DNA from: Pyrinomonadaceae bacterium
Lineage (GTDB): Bacteria > Acidobacteriota > Blastocatellia > Pyrinomonadales > Pyrinomonadaceae
Length of the DNA: 24,743 nt
Assembly: GCA_025929655.1 (NCBI GenBank)
Contig: JAICPV010000001.1
Coordinates: 1-24,743, forward strand
Direction of reading: 5' to 3'
In this document: in pieces, positions 1 to 7,261 of the stretch
Layout of the letters: each line of letters opens with the position of its first letter
Numbering within the stretch: position 1 is the first letter of the stretch
Notes under the pieces: model-generated
Seen by the model: the letters and a program-made list of their open reading frames with translations, nothing else
Database searches by the model: none
What the model was told of the DNA's origin: nothing
Position numbers and translations under genes: made by a program

Positions 1-728
1 TGTCCATCCCGACCGACGAGGTGTGCGAAAAATGCGGATCGCGGATGGTGATCAAGTTCGGCCGTTTCGGACAGTTTCTGGCGTGCGAGACCTACCCGGA
101 ATGCCAAAATACCCGCGAGGTCGCGAGCAAATCGGAAGGGGAGAACGGTAGAAAAGGAGAAGGGGAGACAGAAGAAGTTCCGGCGTGCGAATTGTGCGGA
201 AAGGAAATGGCTTTGAAAAAAGGCCGTTTTGGGTCGTTTTACGGCTGTACGGGTTATCCCGAGTGCAAAAATATTCGTAAGATCGCCAAAGGAGATCAGA
301 AGGCGGTTCCGCCGCCCGTCCAGCTTGAAGAGATCTGCCCGAAGGACGGCGCGTTTCTCGTTCGGAGGCACGGGCGATTCGGAGAATTTACAGCTTGCTC
401 GAACTATCCCAAGTGCGATTACGTAAAGCGTGACGTCGTCGAGGGCATCAGATGCCCGAAGGACGGAGGCGAGATCGCGGTCAAGAAATCGCGCCGCGGC
501 AAGGTGTTCTACGGATGCGTCAATTATCCGAAATGCGACGAGGTTTACTGGGATAAACCGGTTCCTCAGAGCTGTCCGCAGTGCAGCGCGCCGCTCCTGC
601 TCGAGAAAACGACAAAGAAGGACGGGACCTTCCGATATTGCAAAAATGAAGATTGTGACTATAAAATGTCTGTCGTTTCTGCAGGTTCAGGTTCCGCCGA
701 GGCGGAAAAAACCACTTCCACCGTTTAG
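1..728 (+). CDS. topA: DNA topoisomerase I, C-terminal zinc-ribbon region (partial)
   Basis: This is the 3' end of a type IA topoisomerase gene; the reading frame is open from base 3, so the start and the catalytic toroid lie upstream of the window. About 241 residues are visible. They consist of repeated topoisomerase C4 zinc-ribbon modules, each a CPxCG-like knuckle, a K(K/R)GRFG-type strand and a C-x(2)-YP-x-C knuckle: CEKCG/CETYPEC, CELCG/CTGYPEC, CPKDG/CSNYPKC, CPKDG/CVNYPKC, and a last divergent one, CPQC/CKNEDC. In the family these modules bind single-stranded DNA and assist relaxation of negative supercoils. Modules three and four have Asp where the second Cys is expected. The methyltransferase gene begins 12 nt after the stop, so the two may be co-transcribed. 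Identification is confident; only the number of upstream modules is unknown. Confidence 0.95.
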   Translation, partial: SIPTDEVCEKCGSRMVIKFGRFGQFLACETYPECQNTREVASKSEGENGRKGEGETEEVPACELCGKEMALKKGRFGSFYGCTGYPECKNIRKIAKGDQKAVPPPVQLEEICPKDGAFLVRRHGRFGEFTACSNYPKCDYVKRDVVEGIRCPKDGGEIAVKKSRRGKVFYGCVNYPKCDEVYWDKPVPQSCPQCSAPLLLEKTTKKDGTFRYCKNEDCDYKMSVVSAGSGSAEAEKTTSTV

Positions 729-740
729 GATCGATAATCG

Positions 741-1322
741 ATGAATGAAAATATCGAGTTTCTTCAGGCGTTCCTGAAGAATCCCGCAAAAGTGGGTTCC
801 GTTAAACCCAGTTCACCGGAACTCGCCGCGACAATGATCGAGGGCCTTGAGCCTTCGGCCGAGAATGTCGTGATCGAGCTTGGTGTCGGAACCGGAGCTA
901 TAACTAAATTCCTGCAGAATATTGTGCCGGACCACCGGTCCTATCTGGGGATCGAACTGGATTCTGCTCTCGTCAAGAACCTGCGGAGGAACTTCCCCGA
1001 CCTGAATATCGTTTGCGGGAATGCGATGGAAACCGCGGCGATACACAAACGCTCAGGTTTGGGAAAGGTGGGCTATATAGTTTGCTGCCTGCCGTTCGTT
1101 TCTCTTCCCGCTCCGGTCCGAACTGGGGTGCTGGAAGAGGTCGATGAGTTCATGCAGCAGGGCTGCGAATTTCGCACGCTCCAATATGCTCACGGTTATT
1201 ATCTGCCGCCCGCTATGAAGTTTCGCGAGCTAATGCGAAAGCGCTATGGAAAGGAAAAGCGCAGCCCGCTAGTGGTCAGAAACGTTCCGCCCGGCTACAC
1301 GCTTACATGGGACTCGAAATAG
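741..1322 (+). CDS. class I SAM-dependent methyltransferase, phospholipid N-methyltransferase-like
   Basis: This 193-residue protein has a Rossmann methyltransferase fold. The SAM-binding motif I is VIELGVGTGAITKFL (about residues 43-57), followed by an acidic strand end (YLGIELD, about 68-74) and a CGNAME segment near residue 94. The N-terminal FLQAFLKNPAKVGSV pattern and the short length resemble the PmtA/COG3963 group of phospholipid N-methyltransferases, which are related to rRNA adenine dimethylases. The expected NPPF/Y-type motif IV is replaced by CCLPFVSL, also seen in that group. Substrate is therefore inferred as phosphatidylethanolamine or a similar lipid, not proven. An AGGA about 10 nt before the ATG could be the ribosome site. 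It lies 12 nt after topA and is followed by a long non-coding leader for the next gene. Confidence 0.75.
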   Translation: MNENIEFLQAFLKNPAKVGSVKPSSPELAATMIEGLEPSAENVVIELGVGTGAITKFLQNIVPDHRSYLGIELDSALVKNLRRNFPDLNIVCGNAMETAAIHKRSGLGKVGYIVCCLPFVSLPAPVRTGVLEEVDEFMQQGCEFRTLQYAHGYYLPPAMKFRELMRKRYGKEKRSPLVVRNVPPGYTLTWDSK

Positions 1323-1377
1323 CTCAAAAACGAGTTTTCCTCGAAGTAAACAGAAGCAGTTTTCGTAGAAAAAAGGC

Positions 1378-1407
1378 TTGACAACTCTCGCTTCAACCAG
1401 TTAGTAT
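1378..1407 (+). promoter_or_regulatory. candidate sigma-70 promoter P1 of the beta-barrel gene
   Basis: A perfect TTGACA (1378-1383) is followed after 18 nt by TAGTAT (1402-1407). Transcription would start near 1414, exactly at the hairpin at 1415-1435, and would give an untranslated leader of about 275 nt before the start at 1690. Called by eye from consensus boxes. Confidence 0.5.
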
Positions 1408-1442
1408 TCAACGTCTTAACGGGTGCTCCGTTAAGTAATACT
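1403..1442 (+). promoter_or_regulatory. strong hairpin / palindrome at the head of the leader
   Basis: CTTAACGG (1415-1422) and CCGTTAAG (1428-1435) form a perfect 8-bp stem with a 5-nt loop. Outside it, AGTATT (1403-1408) pairs with AATACT (1437-1442). No U-run follows, so it is not a terminator. It could be a 5' mRNA-protecting stem-loop or an operator overlapping the -10 box of P1. Confidence 0.5.
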
Positions 1443-1527
1443 TCACCTTTTCAAATTCAAAATAGGAATTCTGCATTGGGGTTTTTCGGCGATGGCCTAC
1501 GGCCCGGTTTTTTCTCTATCCTTTCTA

Positions 1528-1556
1528 TTGACAAGGCTTTAGGAAATCGGTAGAGT
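1528..1556 (+). promoter_or_regulatory. candidate sigma-70 promoter P2 of the beta-barrel gene
   Basis: TTGACA (1528-1533) and TAGAGT (1551-1556) are separated by an ideal 17-nt spacer. Start would be near 1563, leaving a leader of about 127 nt. The rest of 1557-1677 shows no other recognisable signal. Confidence 0.55.
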
Positions 1557-1689
1557 CTGTAATTTCGGCCCGGCCGAAGTGAACTCACCAGATCTTCCAC
1601 GATCCGGATGAATTTCAGGCGTCAGCGTCGGTCAGTACTGGTCGACATGCGGCCAAATCTAGAAACCAAATAGTAATGGAGTCAGCTAT

Positions 1690-2325
1690 ATGAAGCGTTA
1701 TTTTCGAATTTTGTCTATTTTTGCACTCATTTCAGCAGCGTCGGTTTTCGCCGCTGCACAGGACACGAATAAGGTCGAATTTTTCGGCGGTTATTCGTAC
1801 ATGAACTTCGATACGGGTCTCGACGATTTCGACGAAGATTTCTTCGATTCGCGTGCCGGAATGCATGGCTTTAACGGGTCCATCACGGGCAACGTCAGCC
1901 GCCGTGTCGGGATCAAGTTCGACTTCTCGACCCATAGCAAGGACTTGTTCGACGATGGGTTCACGCGGGTCAAAGGTCGCAACAATCAGTTCATGGGCGG
2001 TGTTCAGTTCAAGAACAATGAAACTGACGGCCCGACACTGAAGCCGTTCGCTCACATCCTCGCCGGTGTAGCCAATCAGCGGCTTAGCTGCGAAGGCGAC
2101 TGCTTTATTGATGTGGAAGGCGGAAGCGGCGATTTCACCGAAACGCAAAACAATTTCACGGCAGCCTTCGGCGGCGGTCTCGACGTTAAAGTACACCGCC
2201 GCGTCGACATTCGCGTATTCCAGTTCGATTACAACCCGACCTGGTTCAAGGGCAATGACGCTCTTGGAACGGAAAGCTTCACGCAGCACAACGTCCGGAT
2301 CGGCGTCGGCATCGTGATCCATTAA
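1690..2325 (+). CDS. outer-membrane beta-barrel protein (OmpA/porin-like fold)
   Basis: The 211-residue product starts with a clear Sec signal peptide (MKRYFRILSIFALISAASVFA, cleavage near AAA-Q at about residue 24). The mature part opens with VEFFGGYSYMNFDTG, typical of the first strand of small eight-stranded outer-membrane barrels. It continues with alternating polar/hydrophobic strands and ends in HNVRIGVGIVIH, a plausible final strand. Two Cys near residues 138 and 142 (CEGDC) could form a loop disulfide. A GGAG at 1678-1681 sits 8 nt before the ATG, which fixes the start. The gene is monocistronic: two candidate promoters precede it and an intrinsic terminator follows. Ligand or structural role cannot be deduced; such proteins are abundant in Acidobacteriota and are often labelled porin family or outer membrane beta-barrel protein. 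Confidence 0.8.
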   Translation: MKRYFRILSIFALISAASVFAAAQDTNKVEFFGGYSYMNFDTGLDDFDEDFFDSRAGMHGFNGSITGNVSRRVGIKFDFSTHSKDLFDDGFTRVKGRNNQFMGGVQFKNNETDGPTLKPFAHILAGVANQRLSCEGDCFIDVEGGSGDFTETQNNFTAAFGGGLDVKVHRRVDIRVFQFDYNPTWFKGNDALGTESFTQHNVRIGVGIVIH

Positions 2326-2349
2326 TTTTAGTTCGTATTTTGAACCTAC

Positions 2350-2376
2350 GGCCGGGCTGATCGTCCGGCCTTTTTT
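2350..2376 (+). terminator. intrinsic terminator after the beta-barrel gene
   Basis: GGCCGG (2350-2355) pairs with CCGGCC (2365-2370) across a 9-nt loop and is followed directly by six T (2371-2376). It lies 24 nt after the stop codon. Confidence 0.85.
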
Positions 2377-2383
2377 AATTCGC

Positions 2384-2423
2384 GCTGCCGCATGAAACCT
2401 TTGGCAGCGGTTTGTGGTATAAG
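2384..2423 (+). promoter_or_regulatory. candidate extended -10 promoter with upstream inverted repeat for the M28 peptidase
   Basis: TGGTATAAG at 2415-2423 is an extended -10 box (TGn plus TATAAG) with no good -35. Just upstream GCTGCC (2384-2389) and GGCAGC (2403-2408) form an inverted repeat spanning the -35 zone, so it could be an operator. Weak, consensus-based call. Confidence 0.3.
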
Positions 2424-2471
2424 TTTAGCTTTCGAGAATTAAACTTTATTCAGTTTTTTGGAGATCTAACT

Positions 2472-4247
2472 ATGTTTCGACGCAAATTTGCAGGCGTTTT
2501 GTTGACCTACGCTCTGCTTGTTCCCGTTTACTCGCTGGGCCAGACGGCGGCACCCAAGATCTTTGAAGCGCCGGCGGATGTGGTGAAGCAGATAAAAGAG
2601 GAAGGCACAACGCGCTCGCAAGTGATGCAAACGCTTTCATATATGTCCGACGTGATCGGGCCGCGTTTGACCGGGTCACCCGGGATGAAGCGCGCAAACG
2701 AATGGACGCGCGACACCATGACCAAGTGGGGTCTGCAAAACGCGCGGCTCGAGTCCTGGGGGCCGTTCGGACGCGGCTGGACGCTTAAGAAGTTTTACGC
2801 GAACGTCGATGGACCGACCGCGTTTCCGCTGATCGCATACCCAAAGGCCTGGTCGCCCGGAACCGATATACTCTTCGAGCAGGCGCCCGCGACAAATAAC
2901 AAAAAAGGAAAGAACGGCGCCGCTGCACCCGCGAACCATACAACCGCTTACACTGCCGATGTCGTGCGATTCAACGCCGCAAACGAAGCCGAGCTTGCGC
3001 AATACAAAGGAAAGTTGAAGGGCAAGATAGTACTGATCGGCGCTATCCGGGAGCTTCGAGCGCATTTCGAGCCGCAGGCCGAACGTGCGACCGAAAAGGA
3101 ACTTCTCGATCTCGCCAACGCGCCCGACCCGGCTTCGATTCGCCGCCCGGCAGGCCAATTCGGTCCCGGAAACGCTCAGCAGAACGTACTTTCTAACGCT
3201 CGCCGGATGCGTTTTCTTCATGATGAAGGCGCTGCAATTCTGCTGGATGCGGGCCGGGGCGACGGCGGTACGATCTTTGTGCAGGGGGCACAGGCAGTGC
3301 CGCCCGCAACACAAACTCCCGGTCAACCTAACCCGTCGGTCAGAGACAAGAGTGCGATAGTGCCGATCCAGATCAGCACCTCGGCGGAACACTTCAACCG
3401 GTTGGCACGAATGATCGACGCAGGCGAGAAAGTCACGATGACCGTGGACCTGGCGGTCGAGTTTCAGGACCAGGACCTCAATGCATACAACACGATCGCC
3501 GAAATTCCCGGGACAGACCTCAAGGACGAGATCGTGATGCTCGGCGGCCATTTGGATTCGTGGCAATCGGGAACCGGGGCGACCGACAACGCTGCCGGCT
3601 GTGCCGTGATGATGGAGGCGGTCCGCATTCTTCAAACGCTTGGGTTGAAGCCGCGGCGGACGATCCGCATCGCTCTTTGGTCCGGTGAAGAACAAGGTTT
3701 GCTTGGTTCACGCGCTTATGTTCGTCAACATTTCGGTTATTTCGGCGACGGCACTACGCCTGCATTCGGCGGAGGCAATAACAACACTCCCCGCGTACTC
3801 ACCAAACTTCCCGAATACGACAAATTCTCTGCTTATTACAATATCGACAACGGGACCGGCAAGATCCGAGGCGTCTACATGCAGGGTAATGAGGGAGTTC
3901 GGCCTTATTTCCGAAGGTGGCTGGAAACTTTCAAGGACGCGAAATGGTACGATCCGGCAAAGGACCTGAGCGCCAATACGCTCTCATTGGCGAATACCGG
4001 CGGTACGGATCATCTCGCATTCGACGCGATCGGGCTGCCCGGTTTCCAGTTCATACAGGACGAGATCGAGTACAGCACGCGGACGCACCACTCGAACATG
4101 GACGTCTTCGACCGCATCCAGGCCGATGACATGAAGCAGATGGCGATCATTCTCGCGATGTTTGTCTATCAGAGCGCGATGAACGACGAGAAGCTTCCGA
4201 GAAAGGCCGGTAACTGGACGGTCAAGGAAGTAAATCCAGCTCCATAA
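2472..4247 (+). CDS. secreted M28-family zinc peptidase (carboxypeptidase Q / PGCP-like)
   Basis: A 591-residue exported metallopeptidase. The chosen ATG is preceded by GGAG (2460-2463) at 8 nt and gives a clean signal peptide (MFRRKFAGVLLTYALLVPVYS); an in-frame TTG 20 codons upstream would spoil it. The region between about residues 130 and 340 resembles a PA-like insert. The M28 di-zinc signature follows: H360 in GGHLDSW, bridging D372 in TDNAAG, catalytic/ligand pair E406-E407 in WSGEEQGLLGS, D459 in NIDNGTG and H540 in RTHHSNMD. All expected ligands are present, so it should be active as an aminopeptidase or dipeptidase releasing amino acids in the periplasm or outside. A Lys/Asn/Ala-rich stretch (about 140-155) is probably a flexible loop. 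Its last 26 nt overlap the convergent acetyltransferase gene. Confidence 0.9.
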   Translation: MFRRKFAGVLLTYALLVPVYSLGQTAAPKIFEAPADVVKQIKEEGTTRSQVMQTLSYMSDVIGPRLTGSPGMKRANEWTRDTMTKWGLQNARLESWGPFGRGWTLKKFYANVDGPTAFPLIAYPKAWSPGTDILFEQAPATNNKKGKNGAAAPANHTTAYTADVVRFNAANEAELAQYKGKLKGKIVLIGAIRELRAHFEPQAERATEKELLDLANAPDPASIRRPAGQFGPGNAQQNVLSNARRMRFLHDEGAAILLDAGRGDGGTIFVQGAQAVPPATQTPGQPNPSVRDKSAIVPIQISTSAEHFNRLARMIDAGEKVTMTVDLAVEFQDQDLNAYNTIAEIPGTDLKDEIVMLGGHLDSWQSGTGATDNAAGCAVMMEAVRILQTLGLKPRRTIRIALWSGEEQGLLGSRAYVRQHFGYFGDGTTPAFGGGNNNTPRVLTKLPEYDKFSAYYNIDNGTGKIRGVYMQGNEGVRPYFRRWLETFKDAKWYDPAKDLSANTLSLANTGGTDHLAFDAIGLPGFQFIQDEIEYSTRTHHSNMDVFDRIQADDMKQMAIILAMFVYQSAMNDEKLPRKAGNWTVKEVNPAP

Positions 4248-4695
4248 ACAAAACGCCCTCGTGCGGGTTTTTGTAGTAAGGTTCGATCGGGCGAAAGCCG
4301 TGAGACTCGTAAAGTTTCACGGCTTTACCCATTTTCGGCGGATACGTGTCGAGACGCATTTTCTGGTAGCCGATCTCGCGGGCGTCGGCGATGAGTTTTT
4401 CGATCAGTTTATTTCCGAAGCCGTGGCCGCGAGCATTTTCTCGAAGGTAGAGCCTTTTCATCTCGCACACTCCGTCCTCGATCTTGCGCAGGGCGATGCT
4501 GCCGGCGGGTTCTTCGGCAACATAGGCTAAATACAATCGACCTGCCGGCGGAGCGTATTTCCCGGGCAGACCTGTGACCTCCTCCTCAAAACTTTGGAAG
4601 CACAGCGACATTCCGAGCCAGGTTTCGTACTCGCGAAACAATTCACGTGCGAGGTCGATGTCCTTTTCTATCTCTACCAGGCGAACCGCGAACAT
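4222..4695 (-). CDS. GNAT family N-acetyltransferase
   Basis: The 157-residue protein has the GNAT fold: an AxGSIALRKIEDGVCEMKRLYL strand pair (about residues 64-85), the acetyl-CoA pyrophosphate loop RENARGHGFGNKLIEKL (motif A, consensus R/Q-x-x-G-x-G/A, about 86-102), and C-terminal YESHGFRPIEPYY. The acceptor is unknown. It is convergent with the M28 peptidase and the coding regions overlap by 26 nt. No Shine-Dalgarno is seen; instead TAAAAT ends 6 nt before the ATG on the minus strand, which would place the transcript start on or next to the start codon (possible leaderless mRNA). It is divergent from the PhoX-like gene. Confidence 0.85.
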   Translation of the reverse strand: MFAVRLVEIEKDIDLARELFREYETWLGMSLCFQSFEEEVTGLPGKYAPPAGRLYLAYVAEEPAGSIALRKIEDGVCEMKRLYLRENARGHGFGNKLIEKLIADAREIGYQKMRLDTYPPKMGKAVKLYESHGFRPIEPYYKNPHEGVLFMELDLLP

Positions 4696-4762
4696 ATGTA
4701 GATTTTACTCACTGGCTGAAATAAAATCGAAACAGGAATTGTTCGAAGCTGGTCTATTGTTC

Positions 4763-6175
4763 ATGGATAGAAGGTCGTTCGTCACAACCGCCGGAGCTTC
4801 TGCTGCCGGGCTCGCCGTTGCGTCATCCTCGCTCGAACGGCTTGTTGAGGCGATGGTCGGAAGACGAACTGCGGAATATTTCGTTCCCGGTTTCGGGGAA
4901 CTGCTTCCAACGCCAACCAGGAATACCGGCGAGACCTTCCTCGCCCTGCCAAAAGGTTTCGAGTACAACGTCATCGGAAAAGTTAAGTCGCAGATGTCGG
5001 ACGGGCGTCCGACGCCGTCGCGTCACGACGGGCAATGGACATTCAAGGTTGGCCGCGAGCTGCGGATCGTGCGGAACCATGAAGTGTCGAACAGTTCGCT
5101 GCCGGTACCTAACGCGGGCATCGGCACGGCAAACCATTACGACGAGACGTGCGGCGGCGGGACCACGACGCTAGTGATCGATCCGAAAAAGAAGGAGATC
5201 GTTCGCGATTTCGTCAGCCTTTCGGGAACGCTGATCAACTGTTCGGGAGGGCCGACGCCGTGGAATTCTTGGATCTCATGCGAGGAAACGACCTTAGGGC
5301 CAACCGTGCGAACGAACAGCAGCACGGGCAGGAAAACGGGCGGGTTCCTGAAGCCTCACGGATACTGCTTCGAAGTGCAAGCTTCGGCGAACAACAATCT
5401 GCCGCCGGTGGCTCTGAAAGCGATGGGACGCTTCACGCACGAGACGGTCGCTGTCGACCGAAAGACCGGCGTCGTATACGAAACTGAAGATTTGAATCCA
5501 AGCGGCTTTTACCGTTTCATTCCGAAGCGAAACAAGCGGCTCGCTGAAGGCGGTACGCTGCAGATGCTCGCGATCGAAGGGAAGCCGGAATACGACACTC
5601 GTACCGGTCAAAGACAGGGCAGTGTTTTGCCGGCGACTTGGGTGACGATCGACGATCCCGATCCTGCACATGCCGATGTCGATCCGTCGGCGGTGTTCAA
5701 GCAAGGGAAGGCAAAAGGCGGTGCTTCTTTCAATCGTCTGGAAGGGTCCTGCATGGATGATCGCGGGAACGTCTATTTCGACGCGACCAGCGGCGGCGAC
5801 AAACGCGGCGGGCAGATATGGCGTTACGAGCCGATGGGACGCGACCGCGGGAACCTCCGCCTGCTGTTCGAGTCGCCCAGCCGCGAGATCCTCGACATGC
5901 CGGACAATATGTGCTTGATGCCGAAGAGCAAACTCTTGTTCATTTGCGAAGACAGCGATTACGTCGGCGAAGGCGGCACGCCCGATAACTACGTCCGAAT
6001 TCTTACACCTGAGGGCAAGATGGCGAACTTTGCGAAGAACATCGTGAAGGGCTTTGAGCGTTCCGAGTTCGCCGGCTCGTGCTTTTCGAACGACGGCAAG
6101 ATATTCTTCCTCAACCTTTACACGATAGGGGCCACCTTCGCGATCTGGGGCGACTGGTCGAAATTCCGCTCGTAA
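4763..6175 (+). CDS. Tat-exported PhoX family protein (DUF839), putative alkaline phosphatase
   Basis: From the ATG at 4763 the product is 470 residues and begins MDRRSFVTTAGASAAGLAVA, a twin-arginine signal followed by a hydrophobic segment, which supports this start over longer in-frame options. The body matches the PhoX/DUF839 beta-propeller type: RIVRNHEVSN, a CGGGTTTLV block, SWISCEETT, HETVAVDRKTGVVYETED, a GSCMDDRGNVYFDAT block, DMPDNMCLMP and a terminal FAGSCFSNDGKIFFLNLY. Known PhoX enzymes are Ca/Fe-dependent phosphomonoesterases; acidic and Cys residues expected in that site (for example the CEE and ED pairs) are present, but activity is inferred and several DUF839 proteins are uncharacterised. 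No good ribosome site is seen. It is followed by a palindromic repeat rather than a clear terminator. Confidence 0.8.
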   Translation: MDRRSFVTTAGASAAGLAVASSSLERLVEAMVGRRTAEYFVPGFGELLPTPTRNTGETFLALPKGFEYNVIGKVKSQMSDGRPTPSRHDGQWTFKVGRELRIVRNHEVSNSSLPVPNAGIGTANHYDETCGGGTTTLVIDPKKKEIVRDFVSLSGTLINCSGGPTPWNSWISCEETTLGPTVRTNSSTGRKTGGFLKPHGYCFEVQASANNNLPPVALKAMGRFTHETVAVDRKTGVVYETEDLNPSGFYRFIPKRNKRLAEGGTLQMLAIEGKPEYDTRTGQRQGSVLPATWVTIDDPDPAHADVDPSAVFKQGKAKGGASFNRLEGSCMDDRGNVYFDATSGGDKRGGQIWRYEPMGRDRGNLRLLFESPSREILDMPDNMCLMPKSKLLFICEDSDYVGEGGTPDNYVRILTPEGKMANFAKNIVKGFERSEFAGSCFSNDGKIFFLNLYTIGATFAIWGDWSKFRS

Positions 6176-6179
6176 CTGG

Positions 6180-6261
6180 AAACTGTTAACTATAAAACTG
6201 ATAACTGTTAGAAACTGTCGACCTAACAGTTATCGGTTTTCCGGTTTTTAGTTAGCAGTTT
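6180..6261. repeat. intergenic imperfect palindrome, type A (AACTGTTA-like)
   Basis: The inner stem GATAACTGTTAG (6200-6211) and CTAACAGTTATC (6223-6234) pairs perfectly over 12 bp with an 11-nt loop. The outer arms 6180-6192 and 6249-6261 pair with one or two mismatches. The arms are made of variations on AACTGATAACTG. It fills the gap between the PhoX-like and cbbQ-like genes and may act as a terminator or mRNA-end stabiliser. Confidence 0.8.
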
Positions 6262-6297
6262 GCGCGTTCACCGCCGAAAATCGAATAATAGAAACCG

Positions 6298-7101
6298 ATG
6301 GAATTGGCGGTCGAAAAATTCAAGGTCGCGGACGAGCCCTTTTACCTGCCGATCGGCAGGGAAGTCGAGCTATTTGAGGCGGCGTACGCCGCGAAACTGC
6401 CCGCGATGCTCAAGGGCCCGACCGGTTGCGGCAAGACGCGCTTCGTCGAGCATATGGCGTGGCGGCTCGGCCGTCCGCTGATCACGGTGGCATGTCACGA
6501 AGATCTTTCATCGACCGATCTCGTCGGCCGATTCCTGCTCGAAGGCGAAGAAACTGTTTGGCACGACGGGCCGCTGACCTCTGCGGTTCGCGCCGGAGCG
6601 ATCTGTTATCTCGATGAGGTCGTCGAAGCGAGAAAAGATACCGTAGTTATCATCCATCCACTGACCGATGACAGACGGCGGCTGCCGATAGAAAAACGGG
6701 GAACGGTTCTCGATGCGCCGGACGATTTTATGCTCGTCGTGTCGTACAATCCCGGCTACCAGTCGATCCTCAAAGACTTGAAACAATCGACACGCCAACG
6801 GTTTGTCGCGATGGAGTTCGATTACCCCGAGCCGGAGGCGGAAACGCAGATCGTTGCGAAGGAAGGAGGCATCGACGAAGCCACCGCTGCCGATCTGGTA
6901 AAGATCGGGCAAAAGGTGCGCAACCTTCGCGGTCACGGCCTTGAAGAAGGAGTCTCGACACGCCTTCTTATTTACGCTGCCCAGATGATCGCGAAAGGGA
7001 TTTCACCCGTCGACGCTGCCGAGGTCGCGATCTGCTCCCCCATCACCGACGACCGCGATCTCCAGCGCAGCATCCGCGAGATCGTGACGACGATTATTTG
7101 A
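6298..7101 (+). CDS. CbbQ/NirQ/NorQ-type MoxR AAA+ ATPase
   Basis: A 267-residue single AAA+ module. Walker A is GPTGCGKT (residues 40-47), Walker B AICYLDEV (101-108), sensor 1 is at VVSYNPG (Asn151) and the arginine finger is near STRQRF (165-170). The C-terminal part (about 190-265) fits the CbbQ_C domain. In this family (CbbQ, NorQ, NirQ) the ATPase works with a von Willebrand factor A protein (CbbO/NorD) to activate a metalloenzyme such as Rubisco or nitric-oxide reductase. No such partner or target is encoded in the window. The length is usual for CbbQ. No clear Shine-Dalgarno precedes the ATG, and AATAAT/TAATAG lies 6-8 nt upstream. The client enzyme cannot be named. Confidence 0.88.
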   Translation: MELAVEKFKVADEPFYLPIGREVELFEAAYAAKLPAMLKGPTGCGKTRFVEHMAWRLGRPLITVACHEDLSSTDLVGRFLLEGEETVWHDGPLTSAVRAGAICYLDEVVEARKDTVVIIHPLTDDRRRLPIEKRGTVLDAPDDFMLVVSYNPGYQSILKDLKQSTRQRFVAMEFDYPEPEAETQIVAKEGGIDEATAADLVKIGQKVRNLRGHGLEEGVSTRLLIYAAQMIAKGISPVDAAEVAICSPITDDRDLQRSIREIVTTII

Positions 7102-7261
7102 CAATATGGAACCTGAACAGCAAAAAGTACTTTTCAAACCGGAACGCCATCTTTGCCAGGAAAGATGGAGATCATAGTTAGTCCCAGCGACGGTACACGG
7201 TTCCGCGTCGAATGCTCGACCGTTCTCGCCTTTACCTGCTTTCGACGAAAGCTGTGCTCCA
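7102..7261 (+). other. unassigned stretch after the CbbQ-like gene, with a 23-codon ORF
   Basis: An ATG at 7106, only 4 nt after the ATPase stop, opens a 23-codon frame (begins MEPEQQKVLFKPERH) that ends at TAG 7175-7177. The same frame reopens and runs into the 71-codon ORF at 7262. Another frame from ATG 7165 stays open for about 50 codons. It could be the decayed 5' part of a former downstream gene, but nothing is recognised. Confidence 0.25.

Noticed and set aside
1497..1516. Possible intrinsic terminator/attenuator in the leader
   Set aside because: The GGCC/GGCC stem is only 4 bp with a 3-nt loop, too weak to call as a terminator feature.
2676..3695. 339-codon open frame on the minus strand
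   Set aside because: It is antisense to the M28 peptidase, whose signal peptide and zinc motifs are clear; the translated sequence is rich in Arg/His/Cys and has no recognisable domain.
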